A stretch of DNA of 64,000 nucleotides from Isoetes taiwanensis (taxonomy: Eukaryota; Streptophyta; Lycopodiopsida; Isoetales; Isoetaceae), in contig JAJEKV010000005.1 in the NCBI GenBank assembly GCA_021234155.1, positions 15,125,468 to 15,189,467 of the forward strand, read 5' to 3'. Below, in pieces: positions 11,240-21,930 of the stretch. A model generated the notes under the pieces. The model searched no databases, was not told where the DNA came from, and was given only the letters and a program-made list of their open reading frames with translations. The number at the start of each line of letters is the position of its first letter. Position 1 is the first letter of the stretch. Position numbers and translations under genes: made by a program.

Positions 11240-11760
11240 TCAAAAGAAGGCATAGTGACAGATGAACTTTTTGATCTTGATTGGAACATTTTAGATCTAA
11301 TATTTCTAGAGGAATTAGTATTGAAAAGCCGCACTTATTAATATGTGATGGCCATAGTTCCCATGTATCTTTGCAAGCAATCCAACATGCCAAAGAGATT
11401 GACCTTTACATCCTTCTTTTTGCCTGCACACACTCTCACAATTTGCAGCCACTAGATATGGCATGTTTTGGTCCTTTCAAGACAAATTTCAGAAGTCTTA
11501 GAAGTGAATACATGTGCTTGTATGAAAGTACTGAACCATCAAAGATGTGACATGTTTTAGTCCCTTCAATACAAATTTTAGAAGCTTTAGAAGTAAATAT
11601 ATGCGTTTGAATGAAAGGACTGGACCATCAAAGGAAGACATGGCCAGTTGCAATTGTATACAATGCAATTGCAAAATCCCTAACTCCAACAAACATTAGA
11701 ACATGTTTTTCTAAGACTAGAATCTAGCATTTTAATGAAAGGGCGTGTTGCAAATTCTGT
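11240..11760 (+). pseudogene. DDE (CENP-B/pogo/Tigger-type) transposase relic
   Basis: The plus frame contains GISIEKPHLLICDGHSSHVS, then HAKEIDLYILLFACTHSHNL, LQPLDMACFGPFKTNFR and, after a duplication, WPVAIVYNAIAKSLTPTNIR with a GF.KTGI.PFN-like block. The order (second catalytic Asp in DGH.SH, HxLQPLD, FxPLK, and the NI..F..TGI helix) is characteristic of DDE_1 transposases of the Tc1-mariner/pogo group. An 89-bp tandem duplication (11463-11551 repeated to about 11640) and several stops disable it. Confidence 0.75.
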
Positions 11761-12751
11761 TGTTGAGAATACAATTGTAGATGTCTCGAAGATGATTAAG
11801 ATGGTTGTGCAGATGAGTACGTTACTGTCAAACTTCTTCCAAATTTGGTGGCTATTGTTGCAACAACAATTGGAGAAGAACAAGTGTGCAATATCATTCA
11901 GTTAAACATGGAGCCACTTTCCTTGCAACCTTTTTCAGCCAAATGTTGCCCCACCACCTCAGCCAATTCTTGCCCTCAATAATGGTACTGTCCAACCTTC
12001 CATTGTACTCAATAACTGTGATGTTGCACATAATGCATTTCCTAGAGCTAAATGAAGTAGGTTACCTAACTGCTTAGTTGGCATGCTATTTGTCACATCT
12101 GATTAGATGATTGCAGCAAGATAGAAATGTCAAAGGGGTTGATAGACTAAGGCAAGAAATATTAGAGGCAGCGAAAAACTTGCAGGCGGCAAAGAAGAGA
12201 TCAAGAAAAATAGATACCTTAAAGAAGGCAAGTACAAAGATAGCAACAGATGCACAGAAGAAGGTATCCAGTTCTAAGAGGCTAGCTCCACTAATTTTTG
12301 AGCAACATACTTTCAGAATAACGACACAGTAAGTGCAAATTCACTATTGATGAGCTACTTGGAGAGGCAAAAGAGCTAACTGATGCACAACTAGCTGCAA
12401 GAGCTAGCGCTGAGTCAAGGATTTCTAGAAAAAAATCCTTAATGTTATAGACATAGCAAATATGGCAGGTGCAACAAAAGGAATAGATGAAAAGGATGGC
12501 TAGGTGCAACGTGATGTCCCTCCATTGAATGAGCCTGTGTATGCAATGCAGAATAGTCAACATCCTCTAGAACTACAAGATGATTAGGGGCTTTCCATGT
12601 AGTTTTGAAGGAACACACGATTGCTCTCGGAATGAGCGGTGTGCAAGAAAGCTGATCTATATGCGCAAGAGAAATCTTGTAACTGATATAGGAGCAAATA
12701 TTTAGCAGCAAAAGAACTGAATGCAACGCAGGATAGTAAAAAAGATGATGC

Positions 12752-13268
12752 ATTTTTTTTTTGAAGGACTTGAGCCTTTATTATTCAGAGAAAGTTACAG
12801 AGTACAATGGGGACTAATAACTCAATGGAGAGAATGTCCACCAGAGCAAAACCACCCCACTCAAATACAACATCTAAACAATATGAAGAGTAAGCAAAAA
12901 CTCATAGGTAGGTATGAATCCGAAGATAGTGCTCCCAAATACGGCTCTTCACCTCATTAGCAATTGATGAGCACCTGAATGCTTTGACAATTCGTTGTTG
13001 GGCATCAAGAAGGATCTGTGCATCTGAACAAGCAAGACCTTTGAATATGAGAAGATTCCTTCTTTTCCAAATGGACCAAATGATCCATGCAGAAGCCAAA
13101 TGAAACGCCCTTTTTGCCAAATTATCCCAACTACTTGGATAGACTGCTAATAACACCTGTTGGCTATTCAAATTCCAATGAAAGAGGCCTTGAAGCCACA
13201 ACCAAGCATGTCTGACATGTCTACATAGGAAGAAGCAATGCTCAATTGTCTCGTCCCTCTGTAAAAAA
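12752..13268 (-). mobile_element. LINE family 1, 5'-truncated copy
   Basis: The poly(T) at 12752 is the tail of a minus-strand LINE. The frame reads RDETIEHCFFLCRHVRHAWL, then SQQVLLAVYPSSWDNLAKRA and AWIIWSIWKRRNLLIFKGLA, i.e. the C-terminal zinc-knuckle end of ORF2. It stops abruptly at about 13268, where the pogo-unit sequence resumes (CTTTAGAAGAAACACGTGTA, as in units 2 and 3). About 22 bp of the unit are missing at the right junction. GTAAAAAAG occurs on both sides as a possible target duplication. Confidence 0.8.
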
Positions 13269-13657
13269 GCTTTAGAAGAAACACGTGTATGTACTTGGGA
13301 CGAGAGGTGTGCAAGAAAGAGGAAGGATGGGGAAGCCAACAATCCATTGAATGTTTGGAAATGAGCCCGATCAAAATTTTGGACTGAATTTGATGGATTC
13401 CATAAAAAGAATATAGAAAATGGTTCTGTCCATGGAGTGAAGGTGGACAAAGACAACGATGACAACAATTCTGATAGTGAATCTATAGTGAAGCAACCAA
13501 AGTGCCGTGATGCTATTTATTGGGCTGAGGTAGATGAGTATCTAAAAAATATAGGAATGTAAATATGTATTCCCATTATGTTCCAGGTCATGGGTGATGG
13601 GTTCAAGTATGACCAATTGGTCCTGTGGTAGAGACCTTAAACCTGTCATATATACTA

Positions 13658-14977
13658 GATAATTACATGTAAAGCAGCTCCTAGCATAAGGTATCACAGC
13701 TAGGTAGTGGATTGGCTTCCATATAATACGTAGAATATGATGTAGCTACTGTATTCATGATGTAATGATGAATAGATTGGCGACCTTCAATAAAAAAAAA
13801 TATTGATATCCAAGGATTTAGCTCCTAGATCAGGGAATTAGTACGGAAACTCCAGTTCCCTTATTTAGAACAAAAAAATACGGAGTAAATCAAATGAAAA
13901 ACTAGATCCAGAGATCAATTTATTTTCTATCGCACAAAATTAACATGAAGAGTAGCAGTACATGTACATAATCACCAACATCTTACATAGCTATAAGCAT
14001 ACATGAATGTATGCCAACTCATGCTACATGGTCTATGTGGACACCACATCTTTTGTCACCAGATAAAGATCAAGAGATATGTTTAATTGCTGATTCAGAG
14101 TTTTGCAACCAAGCCATTCAATTGTGTTAGGAGAGGGTGCCCACCTTTGGCCAAGGTGTCGTGGTATAAAGCGATGTCATGCCCTAAATGGCTTATTTGA
14201 CTATTTGATGCACAACTAACTGCAAGAGCTAGCAGTAAGTCAAGGATTTATAGAAAAAATCCTTCTCAAAATGTTTAATGTTATAGACATAGCAAATATG
14301 AAAGGTGCAACAAAAGGAATAGATGAAATGGATGACCATGTGCAACATGATGTCCCTCCATTGTATGAGCCTGCATATGTCATGCAGGATAGTCAAGAAC
14401 CCCTAAAAGATGATTCGGGGCTTTTCATACAGTTTTGAAGGAACATACGAATGCTCTCAGAATGAGCGATGTGCAAGAAAGCTGATGTACATGCGCAAGA
14501 GAAATTTTGTAACTGATATAGCAGCAAATATTTAGCAATAAAAGAACTGGATGCAATGAAAGATAGTTAAAAAGATGATGATGCATGTTTTGATTGTAGT
14601 TTAGAAGAGACACATGTACGTTCTTGCAACGAGAGACATGCAAAAAACAGGAAGGATGGAGAAGCCAACAATTCATTGGATGTTTGGAAATAAGGTCCAT
14701 CAGAACTTTGGACTGAATTTGATGGATTCTATGGAAGGAATATAGAGGATGGTTCTGTCTACGGAGTGGAGTTGGAGGATTACAATAGCAACGATGACAA
14801 CTCTGATAGTGAATCTATAGTGAAGCAAATAAAGTGCCTTGATGATGTTTACTACGCCGAGATAGATGAGTATCTAAGAAGTATAGGAATGTAAGTATGT
14901 ATTTCTATTACGTTCCAAGTCACGGGTTCAAGTATGACCAAATGGTTAGAGACCTTAAACCTGTCATATATACTAGA
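13658..14977 (+). mobile_element. Tandem unit 2: deletion derivative of the pogo-like unit
   Basis: The unit repeats the unit 1 spacer (13658-14190) and then jumps directly to TGATGCACAACTAACTGCAA, equivalent to about 12380 in unit 1, so the transposase core is deleted. The C-terminal coding zone continues through CFDCSLEETHV and AEIDEYLRSIGM-stop at 14894. Length is 1,320 bp. Confidence 0.75.
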
Positions 14978-16376
14978 TAATTACATGCAAAGTAGCTCCT
15001 AGCATAAGGTCTCATGGCTATGTAGTGGATTGGCTTCTATGTGATACGTAGAATATGATATAGCTATTGTATTCATGATGTGGTGATGAATAAATTAACG
15101 TCCTCCAATAAAAAAAATATTGGTTTCCAAGGATTTAGCTCCTGGATTAGGGAATTGATATGGAAACTCCAGTTCCCTGATTTAGAACATAAAAATAAGA
15201 AGTAAAGCAAATGAAAAACTAGATCGGGGGATTGGTTTAGTTTCTATAGCACATATATTGACGTGAAGAGTAGCAGTACACGTGCATACTTAACCACCAC
15301 CATCCTACACAGCTATAAGCATACATAATGCCAACTCATGCTACATGGTCTATGTAGACACCACATCTTCTGTCACCAGGCAAAGATCCAAAGATATGTT
15401 TTATAAGTTTATTTAGAGTTTTGAACCAAGCCATTGGATTGTGTTAGGAGATGGTGCCCACCTTTGGCTGAGGTGTCGTGGTATAATGCTACATTATACC
15501 TAGACGGCTTATTTGGTCATCGAGTGCAGCCCCAACTAAATTCTAGTAGCTCATTGGAGAACCTTAACTGCTTAGTTGGCATACTATTTGTCACATCTGA
15601 TTAGATGATTGCAGCAAGATAAAAATGTCGAAGGAGCTGCTAGACTAAGCCAAGAAAGATTAGAGGCAAAGAAAAACTTGCAAGCAGCAAAGAGGAGAGC
15701 AAGAAAAATAGATGCACAACTAGCTGCAAGAGCTAGCACTAAGTCAAGGATTTCTGGAAGAAAGCTTTCCCAAATGTTATAGACATAGCAAATATGGCAT
15801 AATATGCAACAAAAGAAATAGATGAAATGGATGACCAGGTGCAACATGATGTCCCTCCATTGTATGAGCCTGCGTATGCAATGCAGGATAGTCAAGATCC
15901 CCTAGAAGATGATTCGGGGCTTTTTATATAGTTTTGAAAGAATACACGAATGCTCTTGGAATGAGCAATGTGCAAGAAAGCTGATGTACATGCGCAAGAA
16001 AAATCTTATAACTTATCTAGCAGCAAAAGAACTAATTGCAATGCGGGATAATAAAAAAGATGATGCATGTTTTGCTTGTAGTTTAGAAGAAACACGTGTA
16101 AGTTCTTGGGGCGAGCGGTATGCAAGAAAGAGGAAGGATGGAAGCCAACAATTCATTGGATGTTTAAAAACGAGGCCCATCAGAATTTTGGACTGAAGTT
16201 GATGGATTCTATGGAAGGAATATAGAGGTTGGTTCTGTCCACGGAGTGGAGTTGGAGGAATACAATATCGACGACGATGACAGCTCTAATAATGAGCCTG
16301 TAGTGAAGCAAACAAAGTGCCTTGATGATGTTTATCGGGCTAAGGTAGATGATATTTTAAAAAGTATAGGAATGTA
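14978..16376 (+). mobile_element. Tandem unit 3: second deletion derivative
   Basis: This copy keeps the spacer to about 15560, then joins at the equivalent of 12070 in unit 1 (CTTAGTTGGCATACTATTTG). It has a further deletion between AAAAATAGAT and GATGCACAAC (about 170 bp missing). It ends DDILKSIGM-stop at about 16374. The breakpoints differ from unit 2, so deletions arose separately. Confidence 0.75.
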
Positions 16377-16626
16377 AGTATATATTCCTATTACATTCCT
16401 AAGATATGATAGTACCATGAAACTTTTGAGCATGTGGTTGTCTTCAAATTTAGCCACATCTATATGTCTTTTAATATATTTCAAAATGTTGCTCTCTTTC
16501 TTTTCATTTCGTTGTTTATATGTTGACATATTGTGATTGAATAACTCTTAAAAGTCATGAATATATCATATGTTTATGTATTTGAAGGTTGATTGTTGGA
16601 TGTAATGTATGTGAACAGTTTTTTCA

Positions 16627-18660
16627 GCTTTTTTTTTTTTTTTAAGGACGTCATACTTTATTAATAACACTCCATCATAATACATAATACAATGCAGAGA
16701 CAGGAATAAAAAACCCAGTGGACAATCAGATCCAACTGAGCAGGGCCACCCATGCAGTTCACACTATTCTCTTCTCCTACAAAGAGAAGAATAATAAAAA
16801 ATCATATTTACAGAAAGGTTACTTTAACTAGGTCGAACTTCCACATCCATGGAATCATTAACAGCAACTTGATCTGCTCCCTGGTGTCTCAATGCCACTG
16901 AATCAGGGACATCCACTGTAACAATCGTAGCAGATACTGGAGCTACAGATTGAACTAACGCAGATTGAGGAGCCGAGCTATTTTTGCGACGTGCAAGCTT
17001 CTTCAAGCGTGGAGTAGACCATCCTTCTTCCAATAATTCTTGCCTGTGAGAAATGTCTAGAAGACGAGAGTGTTGATCCTCATTAAGAGGGTCTACTGAT
17101 ATAGACTGAGATGGAGATACACTCGAAGAAGGCGATGGTGCAGAAATAGCTAGAGAAGAAGGCACACGAGCTGGTAATACTGGCGGATTAACTAGTGCAG
17201 AGGCAGATGAGGAAGAAGATGATACAACACGACATTCGAGTGGAGTGGCTGCTATGTGACAGGGGATAGCAGCAATTGGAGAGGTAGAGACAAAAGTATG
17301 CCTAGACCTGTAAGTAGCGAAAGCGTCAACATTGGGAAACATCTTGGCAAGCTCAGGTCCATTAAGCAGACGTAGTTTGTACTTGAAAAAAAGTGGGCCA
17401 CTTTTGACCACTACTGACTGAGGAATAAAAACACAAGTAGGAAGAGATACACAAATTTGAGGACCATTAATAATAGAATGGGCAAGATGCATACCCAATC
17501 CATTGGCAATAGCAATCATAAAATCAGACAATAGCAGTTCTAGTGGAAAATCTTCTTAAGGCAAGCCAACAAGGCATGCGCAATGCACCAGACTTACTTG
17601 GCAAGAATCCAGGAGAATACACCTGATATAGAAGATAATGTCCCCAAAGAGGATCAACACCACGCTCCACAAGCCTGTCAACTGCAAGTGAAGAGTCAAA
17701 CATGACCAGGAAGAAATTATTATCTTTATCCAAAACTTTTAGAGACGCATAGTGAGGAAGACCCAGTCTCTGAAGGTGATGTTTAAGCCAGAATCCAACT
17801 CTCTTGAGATCCAAAAACTATCCAGTGAAATGGCAAACAACTGCATGAGACACAAGGTTTTGAACACACTGCAAATGAGCATTATGATCAATTTCGACAA
17901 CCGGTAGGCCATCCTATGTAAAATCATTTGAACACTGCTGTGTCTCATAGAATACACCTTCAGGAGGCAACTGAACATCCATACGATCATCTTGTGCTTG
18001 TAACTCATTTAGATACGAGCTCACTTCTTTCTTGTTATTCTATACCATAATATTCAATGCAGCAGACACACGAGCAGATTGCACACGGGATGTCAAATCA
18101 TGTTTGATCCAATCGCGAAATCGTGTAGAAGGCGTCCTAGCCACAACATCAGAAGAACCCCAGGGAGCAGAAGGAGCAGACACACTCCCAGCAGAAGTAG
18201 ACAAACAAGAAGCAGAAGCAATAGTAGAAGTATTTACAGTGGTCTCTACTTGAGAAGTAGACAAAGGTGCAGATTTAGAAAGAGGGGGAAAGTGCTGCAA
18301 GCTTGTACTCATATCAAGAAGAGAAGGGTCAAAAGCAAGAGGATTGAGGCGAGAATTATTGGGTAAATTTGGAAGCGGCAAAGGAGAATTCATATCATGC
18401 GCAAAAGAAGAAGCAGAAGCACCACCTACCACTTTCTTGGCTGACGAACGTGTTTCCGAAGCTGGCAAACTAGGGTTTGCCATGGTAGCCGAAATCTGTA
18501 AACTCCAAATCCGGCCATACACCAATGGAAAGCTCACATCTCTAGCTTTCCAACGCACTAAAAAACACCTGAATCTGACACCCGAGCCAGAAGTTATAAA
18601 GAAAACCGCGTCGAGACCCTACATGGCGGCCATCACAGCGCCCACGGAAAAACATTGAGA
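16627..18660 (-). mobile_element. LINE family 1 derivative carrying ORF1 only (HAL1-like)
   Basis: Read from 18483 downwards, ORF1 begins MANPSLPASETRSSAKKVVG, has a long Ser/Pro/Thr-rich N-terminus, then a DUF4283-like domain (FWLKHHLQRLGLPHYASLKV, NFFLVMFDSSLAVDRLVERG, YLLYQVYSPGFLPSKSG; about 17870-17620). A further Ser-rich region follows, with LRLLNGPELAKMFPNVDAFA, and a basic patch LKKLARRKNSS. Two or three frameshifts or stops interrupt it (about 18040, 17880 and 17530). After the ORF1 stop at 16824, only about 180 bp separate it from the poly(T) run at 16628-16645: there is no endonuclease or reverse transcriptase. The last 150 bp match the tails of ORF2-bearing copies in this window. 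The 5' end near 18660 is approximate. Confidence 0.75.
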
Positions 18661-19737
18661 TTTTTCAGCTTTGTTTATTTTTGAGATTGTATTATGACAT
18701 TGAAATGAATGATTATTCTAATTCATGCAGGCATGTAAAGTATCGAATCCAAAATTCAAGGCACTAATTTAATCCTGTTATTTTATAATTTATTTTCTTG
18801 GATTGGATTGATAGCGGTAGCAATGCTGCAATCAAAGTGCTGCCATCATGAATCTATTCCAAATGATGCTAATATTTTTCATAGTCTGATGCATGAGGGG
18901 TGAGTGGTCCAACTAACATTCGAGTTGTGAGGGTTCAATTCCTTCAACACCAGATTTAGAGTAGTTGAAGAAACCAAAATCAGATCTGCGATGTTTATAG
19001 GGTTAACTGCAGGTTCATCCAAGCCACTTGCACAATCCATATAGGTCCATCACCTAAACTAAATGAGAGTAGACGTCAGCCATAGAAGGACGAGCATGAG
19101 CCATTAAGGTCACAATGGGATGGGATCCAATAAGGTGTTGGAGGAGTAGTCCGAGCCATTATGGACACACTTGAGCCATTAAGGATCAAAGAGATACTGT
19201 TGTTCCAGTAAATAATTGGGCTATCAGGCTTGTTTTCCAATTTCCTTTTTTGATCATATTGTTCCTTGACATCTTTTAGATAGATATAAGGCTCCTTACA
19301 GAAAAATCATTCTCATTCTCATTCTCATTCTTAAGTAGACCGTAGGTGGGCAAGATGATATTTTGTAGTTGACTTTCAAGCTTTTGCTTGTAATGTTTGT
19401 GATTTAAACTTGCATGTTGTCAAATTGAGTGCACATGAGCTGACACAGAATCATTAATTGCAAAGGACAATTATCATTACTGGTGAAAGAAACATGGAGG
19501 TCATCTTATATGGTCTTTGACTGTTGGTGTAAATTGTGTCATCTATGTGTGCTGGTCTACAATACTCATCTATATAAGTCCTTTTCTAACAAATAAAATG
19601 ACTTTTGCTATAGAATTACTCACACTTTATAGTGGGATCACAATAAATGAGATGCCAAAAGGAGATAGAACATTAGGTATAGCCGGACTCGGCCAGGACA
19701 AGCAAGCATTGGCGTACTCTTGATTGTTTTGGTGTTA
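18661..19737. other. No gene recognised; weak tRNA-like (SINE) block at 18890-18955
   Basis: GTGAGTGGTCC followed about 30 bp later by GGGTTCAATTCC resembles pol III A and B boxes, so a SINE relic is possible. A CATTCT triplet-like run (TCATTCTCATTCTCATTC) lies at about 19310. The remainder has only short shadow frames. Confidence 0.25.
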
Positions 19738-20115
19738 TTTTTTTTGTGGAAGGACGTCAGTCTTTATTTAACCAAAAGTCATATACAAGTAAAGACATAA
19801 AGACAGGAATAAAATCTCAAAGGGTAAGCATGGAAACCCATTGAGTGAAGCAACCTACCTATGCGCATAAGAGCGTACATCCAAAAATTCCTCAAAGATC
19901 AAGCGCCTCTTATGAAGGGCAAGTGAAGAACAATGATAAGACTTAACTATACTACCTTGAGCATAATGTAGAATAATGTCATCTGCCACATCCAGACCTT
20001 TGAAAACCACCAATCTTTGTCTTTTCTAAATAGTCCAAAGCAAACAACCTGCTGCTAAATGAAAAGCCTGGCTTTGTAACTTCATCTAGGTACTTGGATA
20101 AATTGCCAAGAGCAC
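19738..20115 (-). mobile_element. LINE family 1, short 5'-truncated copy
   Basis: The poly(T) at 19738 is followed by GGAAGGACGTCAGTCTTTAT and GACAGGAATAAAA, the shared family 1 tail. Minus-strand coding decays but keeps LLAIYPSTW, W.I.KRQRLVVFKGLDVAD and the end of ORF2, parallel to the copy at 12752. It stops near 20115; the following G/C-tract sequence (20140-20220) is unrelated. Confidence 0.75.
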
Positions 20116-20640
20116 TTGTTGACCAAGGGGATTCACTCATGTATTTGGGGGGGGTATATGCCATCTGCGTTCAAGGGGTTGCCACCCATCCACCCACCCC
20201 TCCCCCACCCCCACCCCTGGTATATTTTTTTAAAAGCCAATTTTGAGGGGCCACAATAAGTGTGTGCTTCCTCAACTTTGATTCATTTGCTAGAGAACTA
20301 TCCTTCAAGTAGCTTTATATCTATCCATTTGTGGTGTATGAGGGTATGACCATTTTAATCGAGCAATATGAACTTTAGTACTAGTTAAAACATAAAAAAG
20401 ACTCAACATTATACTTTAGTATTAGTTAAAACATAAAAAGACATCAAGATAATACTGATGAATATCATTCAAGTTATAAAAGACTAGAAAGAAAGATAAT
20501 CTCTAAAGATCCGTCTTACTATGAGAACAATGTCATATTCCTTGTTGGTGCAAGCTTCAACAGCCTTTAAGCCATTCTCTACAACATCCACATTGTGGAT
20601 GTCAATGTTATGTAGCATGCGAGATGCAATCATCTGTTTT

Positions 20641-21315
20641 ACTTTTTTGTTTTTGAAGGACGACAAAAGGAAAATCAAGATACATACAAGGGATCTGTGA
20701 CATGAGACTCAAAACCTAGAGGACGAAATAGTCCACTAAGCAAAACCACCCATACACAGAATATAATCATACTCCTTGTGCCACCTTGAGGCATTTAATA
20801 GCCTCATCACAATCATCATGTTCTGCGTCATCGAGATGATCATCAACAGACATCAAATTATCATGCCACTGAATAGTACGAGGCATGATAGCTTCGTGAG
20901 ATGACATAACAGATTTCTTCCTCGCTGCCTTCTTCCAATTGATCTGCTGCCATGACTCTTTAGCGCACTGAATGTTAGGACCATCAGCTATAACAAGCTC
21001 AGAAGCATGAGAGGCAGAAGCAACATCGTGGAGAGTAGTCGGAACTATAGTTGCAGCTGATGGTGCTAAGGATGACACCATTGGAGCTGTATGTAGAGCA
21101 TCTTCCATAGCCAAGGAATGCAAAGCAACCGGCAAAGGTTGATCATGAACAGATGAAGAAATAACAATGGGAGCTTGAACCTGGGAAGAATGTTGAACAG
21201 ATGCCTGAGATGCACGAGTACCTCGACGAAAGCTAACAAAAGCCTCCTTATCAGGAAACAGACGGGCTAATTCTGGACCATTCAGAAGTTTAAGATCCAG
21301 CTTTTTATCCTGCAA
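20641..21315 (-). mobile_element. Second ORF1-only LINE family 1 copy, inside the kinase pseudogene
   Basis: The minus frame 21330-20767 reads LKLLNGPELARLFPDKEAFV, then a Ser/Ala/Val-rich region and NWKKAARKKSVMSS, parallel to the ORF1 C-terminal half at 17390-16980 (LRLLNGPELAKMFPNVDAFA). It ends at 20767; about 120 bp later is the A-rich tail and GTCGTCCTTC end at 20647-20660. ATCTGTTTTACTT stands at about 20634-20646 and again at about 21538-21550, a convincing 13-bp target duplication in receiver-coding DNA. No ORF2 sequence occurs. Confidence 0.75.
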
Positions 21316-21695
21316 CCCTACTACTAACAAAACTTTTGCTCAAAGAAATTGTACTAAAGATAGAAATAGTCCCACGTTGAATAGCTCAGCAACAAGAACT
21401 TGCTGAGCTATTCCTGCAACCCTACTACTAACAAACCTTTTGCTCAAAGAAATTGTACTAAAGATAGAAATAGTCCCACATTGAATAGCTCAGCAACAAG
21501 CTGCCACTGAAGAAACATTAAGGATTTTCTTTTTTTATCTGTTTTACTTAATTATCCTACAACCCTACTACTAACAAACCTTTTGCTCAAAGAAATTGTA
21601 CTAAAGATAGAAATAGTCCCACATTGAATAGCTCAGCAACAAGAACTTGCTGCCACTGAAGAAACATTAAGGATTTTCTTTTTTTAACTACTTTA
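21309..21695 (-). repeat. Triplicated segment at the LINE/kinase junction
   Basis: CAACCCTACTACTAACAAA (from 21313, 21416 and 21553) starts three copies of a 95-140 bp segment ending ACATTAAGGATTTTCTTTTT in copies 2 and 3. Copy 3 is continuous with the kinase sequence; copies 1 and 2 lie between the LINE and the right-hand target duplication. They arose either during insertion or by later local duplication. Confidence 0.8.
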
Positions 21696-21930
21696 GCAGC
21701 CAGAGCATTCTCGTGGTTTTCTGATCCTAACTTAATAGTGAAGTAAAAAGTAGAGCCTTTGCTAAGTTCACTCTCCATATCAATAAAGCCTCCTATCAGA
21801 GTTACTAAACTCTTTGAAATTGCAAATCCAAGTCATGTGCCACCATATTTGTGAGCAGCCCTTGAACAAAATGCTTGGAGAAGCCGCACCATTGTAACTG
21901 GACAATCCCAACATCCGTGTCTTAATGGCT

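Larger units (their letters stand above)
10338..13657 (+). mobile_element. Tandem unit 1: pogo/Tigger-like element with transposase, LINE-invaded
   Basis: This is the first of three head-to-tail units, each starting GATAATTACAT..AAAG.AGCTCC (10338, 13658, 14978). It consists of a roughly 600-bp spacer, the only copy of the transposase core (about 11100-11760), a coiled and charged C-terminal coding zone (12110-12750) and an end reading YL..IGM-stop at about 13562. A 5'-truncated LINE interrupts it at 12752-13268. The plus strand is the coding strand throughout. Confidence 0.7.
20490..21930 (-). pseudogene. Hybrid histidine kinase pseudogene (HATPase end and receiver domain)
   Basis: From 21930 downwards the minus strand gives a broken HATPase_c end: a D-T-x-V-G-I-like N-box, then HKYGGT[14 protein letters not shown] and [20 protein letters not shown] at about 21800-21740. 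The kinase G-box Gly codon is TGA. Receiver-domain sequence follows: KVKQMIASRMLHNIDIHNVD and VVENGLKAVEACTNKEYDIV (20660-20500). This is the C-terminal architecture of plant hybrid histidine kinases (cytokinin-receptor or related two-component sensors). An ORF1-only LINE is inserted in the receiver frame between the N and KQMIA positions. No catalytic His domain, sensor or phospho-accepting Asp is visible. Dead by the nonsense codon and the insertion. Confidence 0.75.

Noticed and set aside
18040-18366. Plus-strand Arg/Ser-rich frame resembling an SR protein
   Set aside because: It is the antisense of the Ser-rich LINE ORF1 N-terminus and has no independent support.
18890-18960. tRNA gene from A/B-box-like sequence
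   Set aside because: No cloverleaf with proper acceptor and anticodon stems could be drawn; kept only as a weak SINE hint.
21309-21695. CRISPR-like repeat array
   Set aside because: Three long near-identical copies without unique spacers in plant nuclear DNA; a local duplication.
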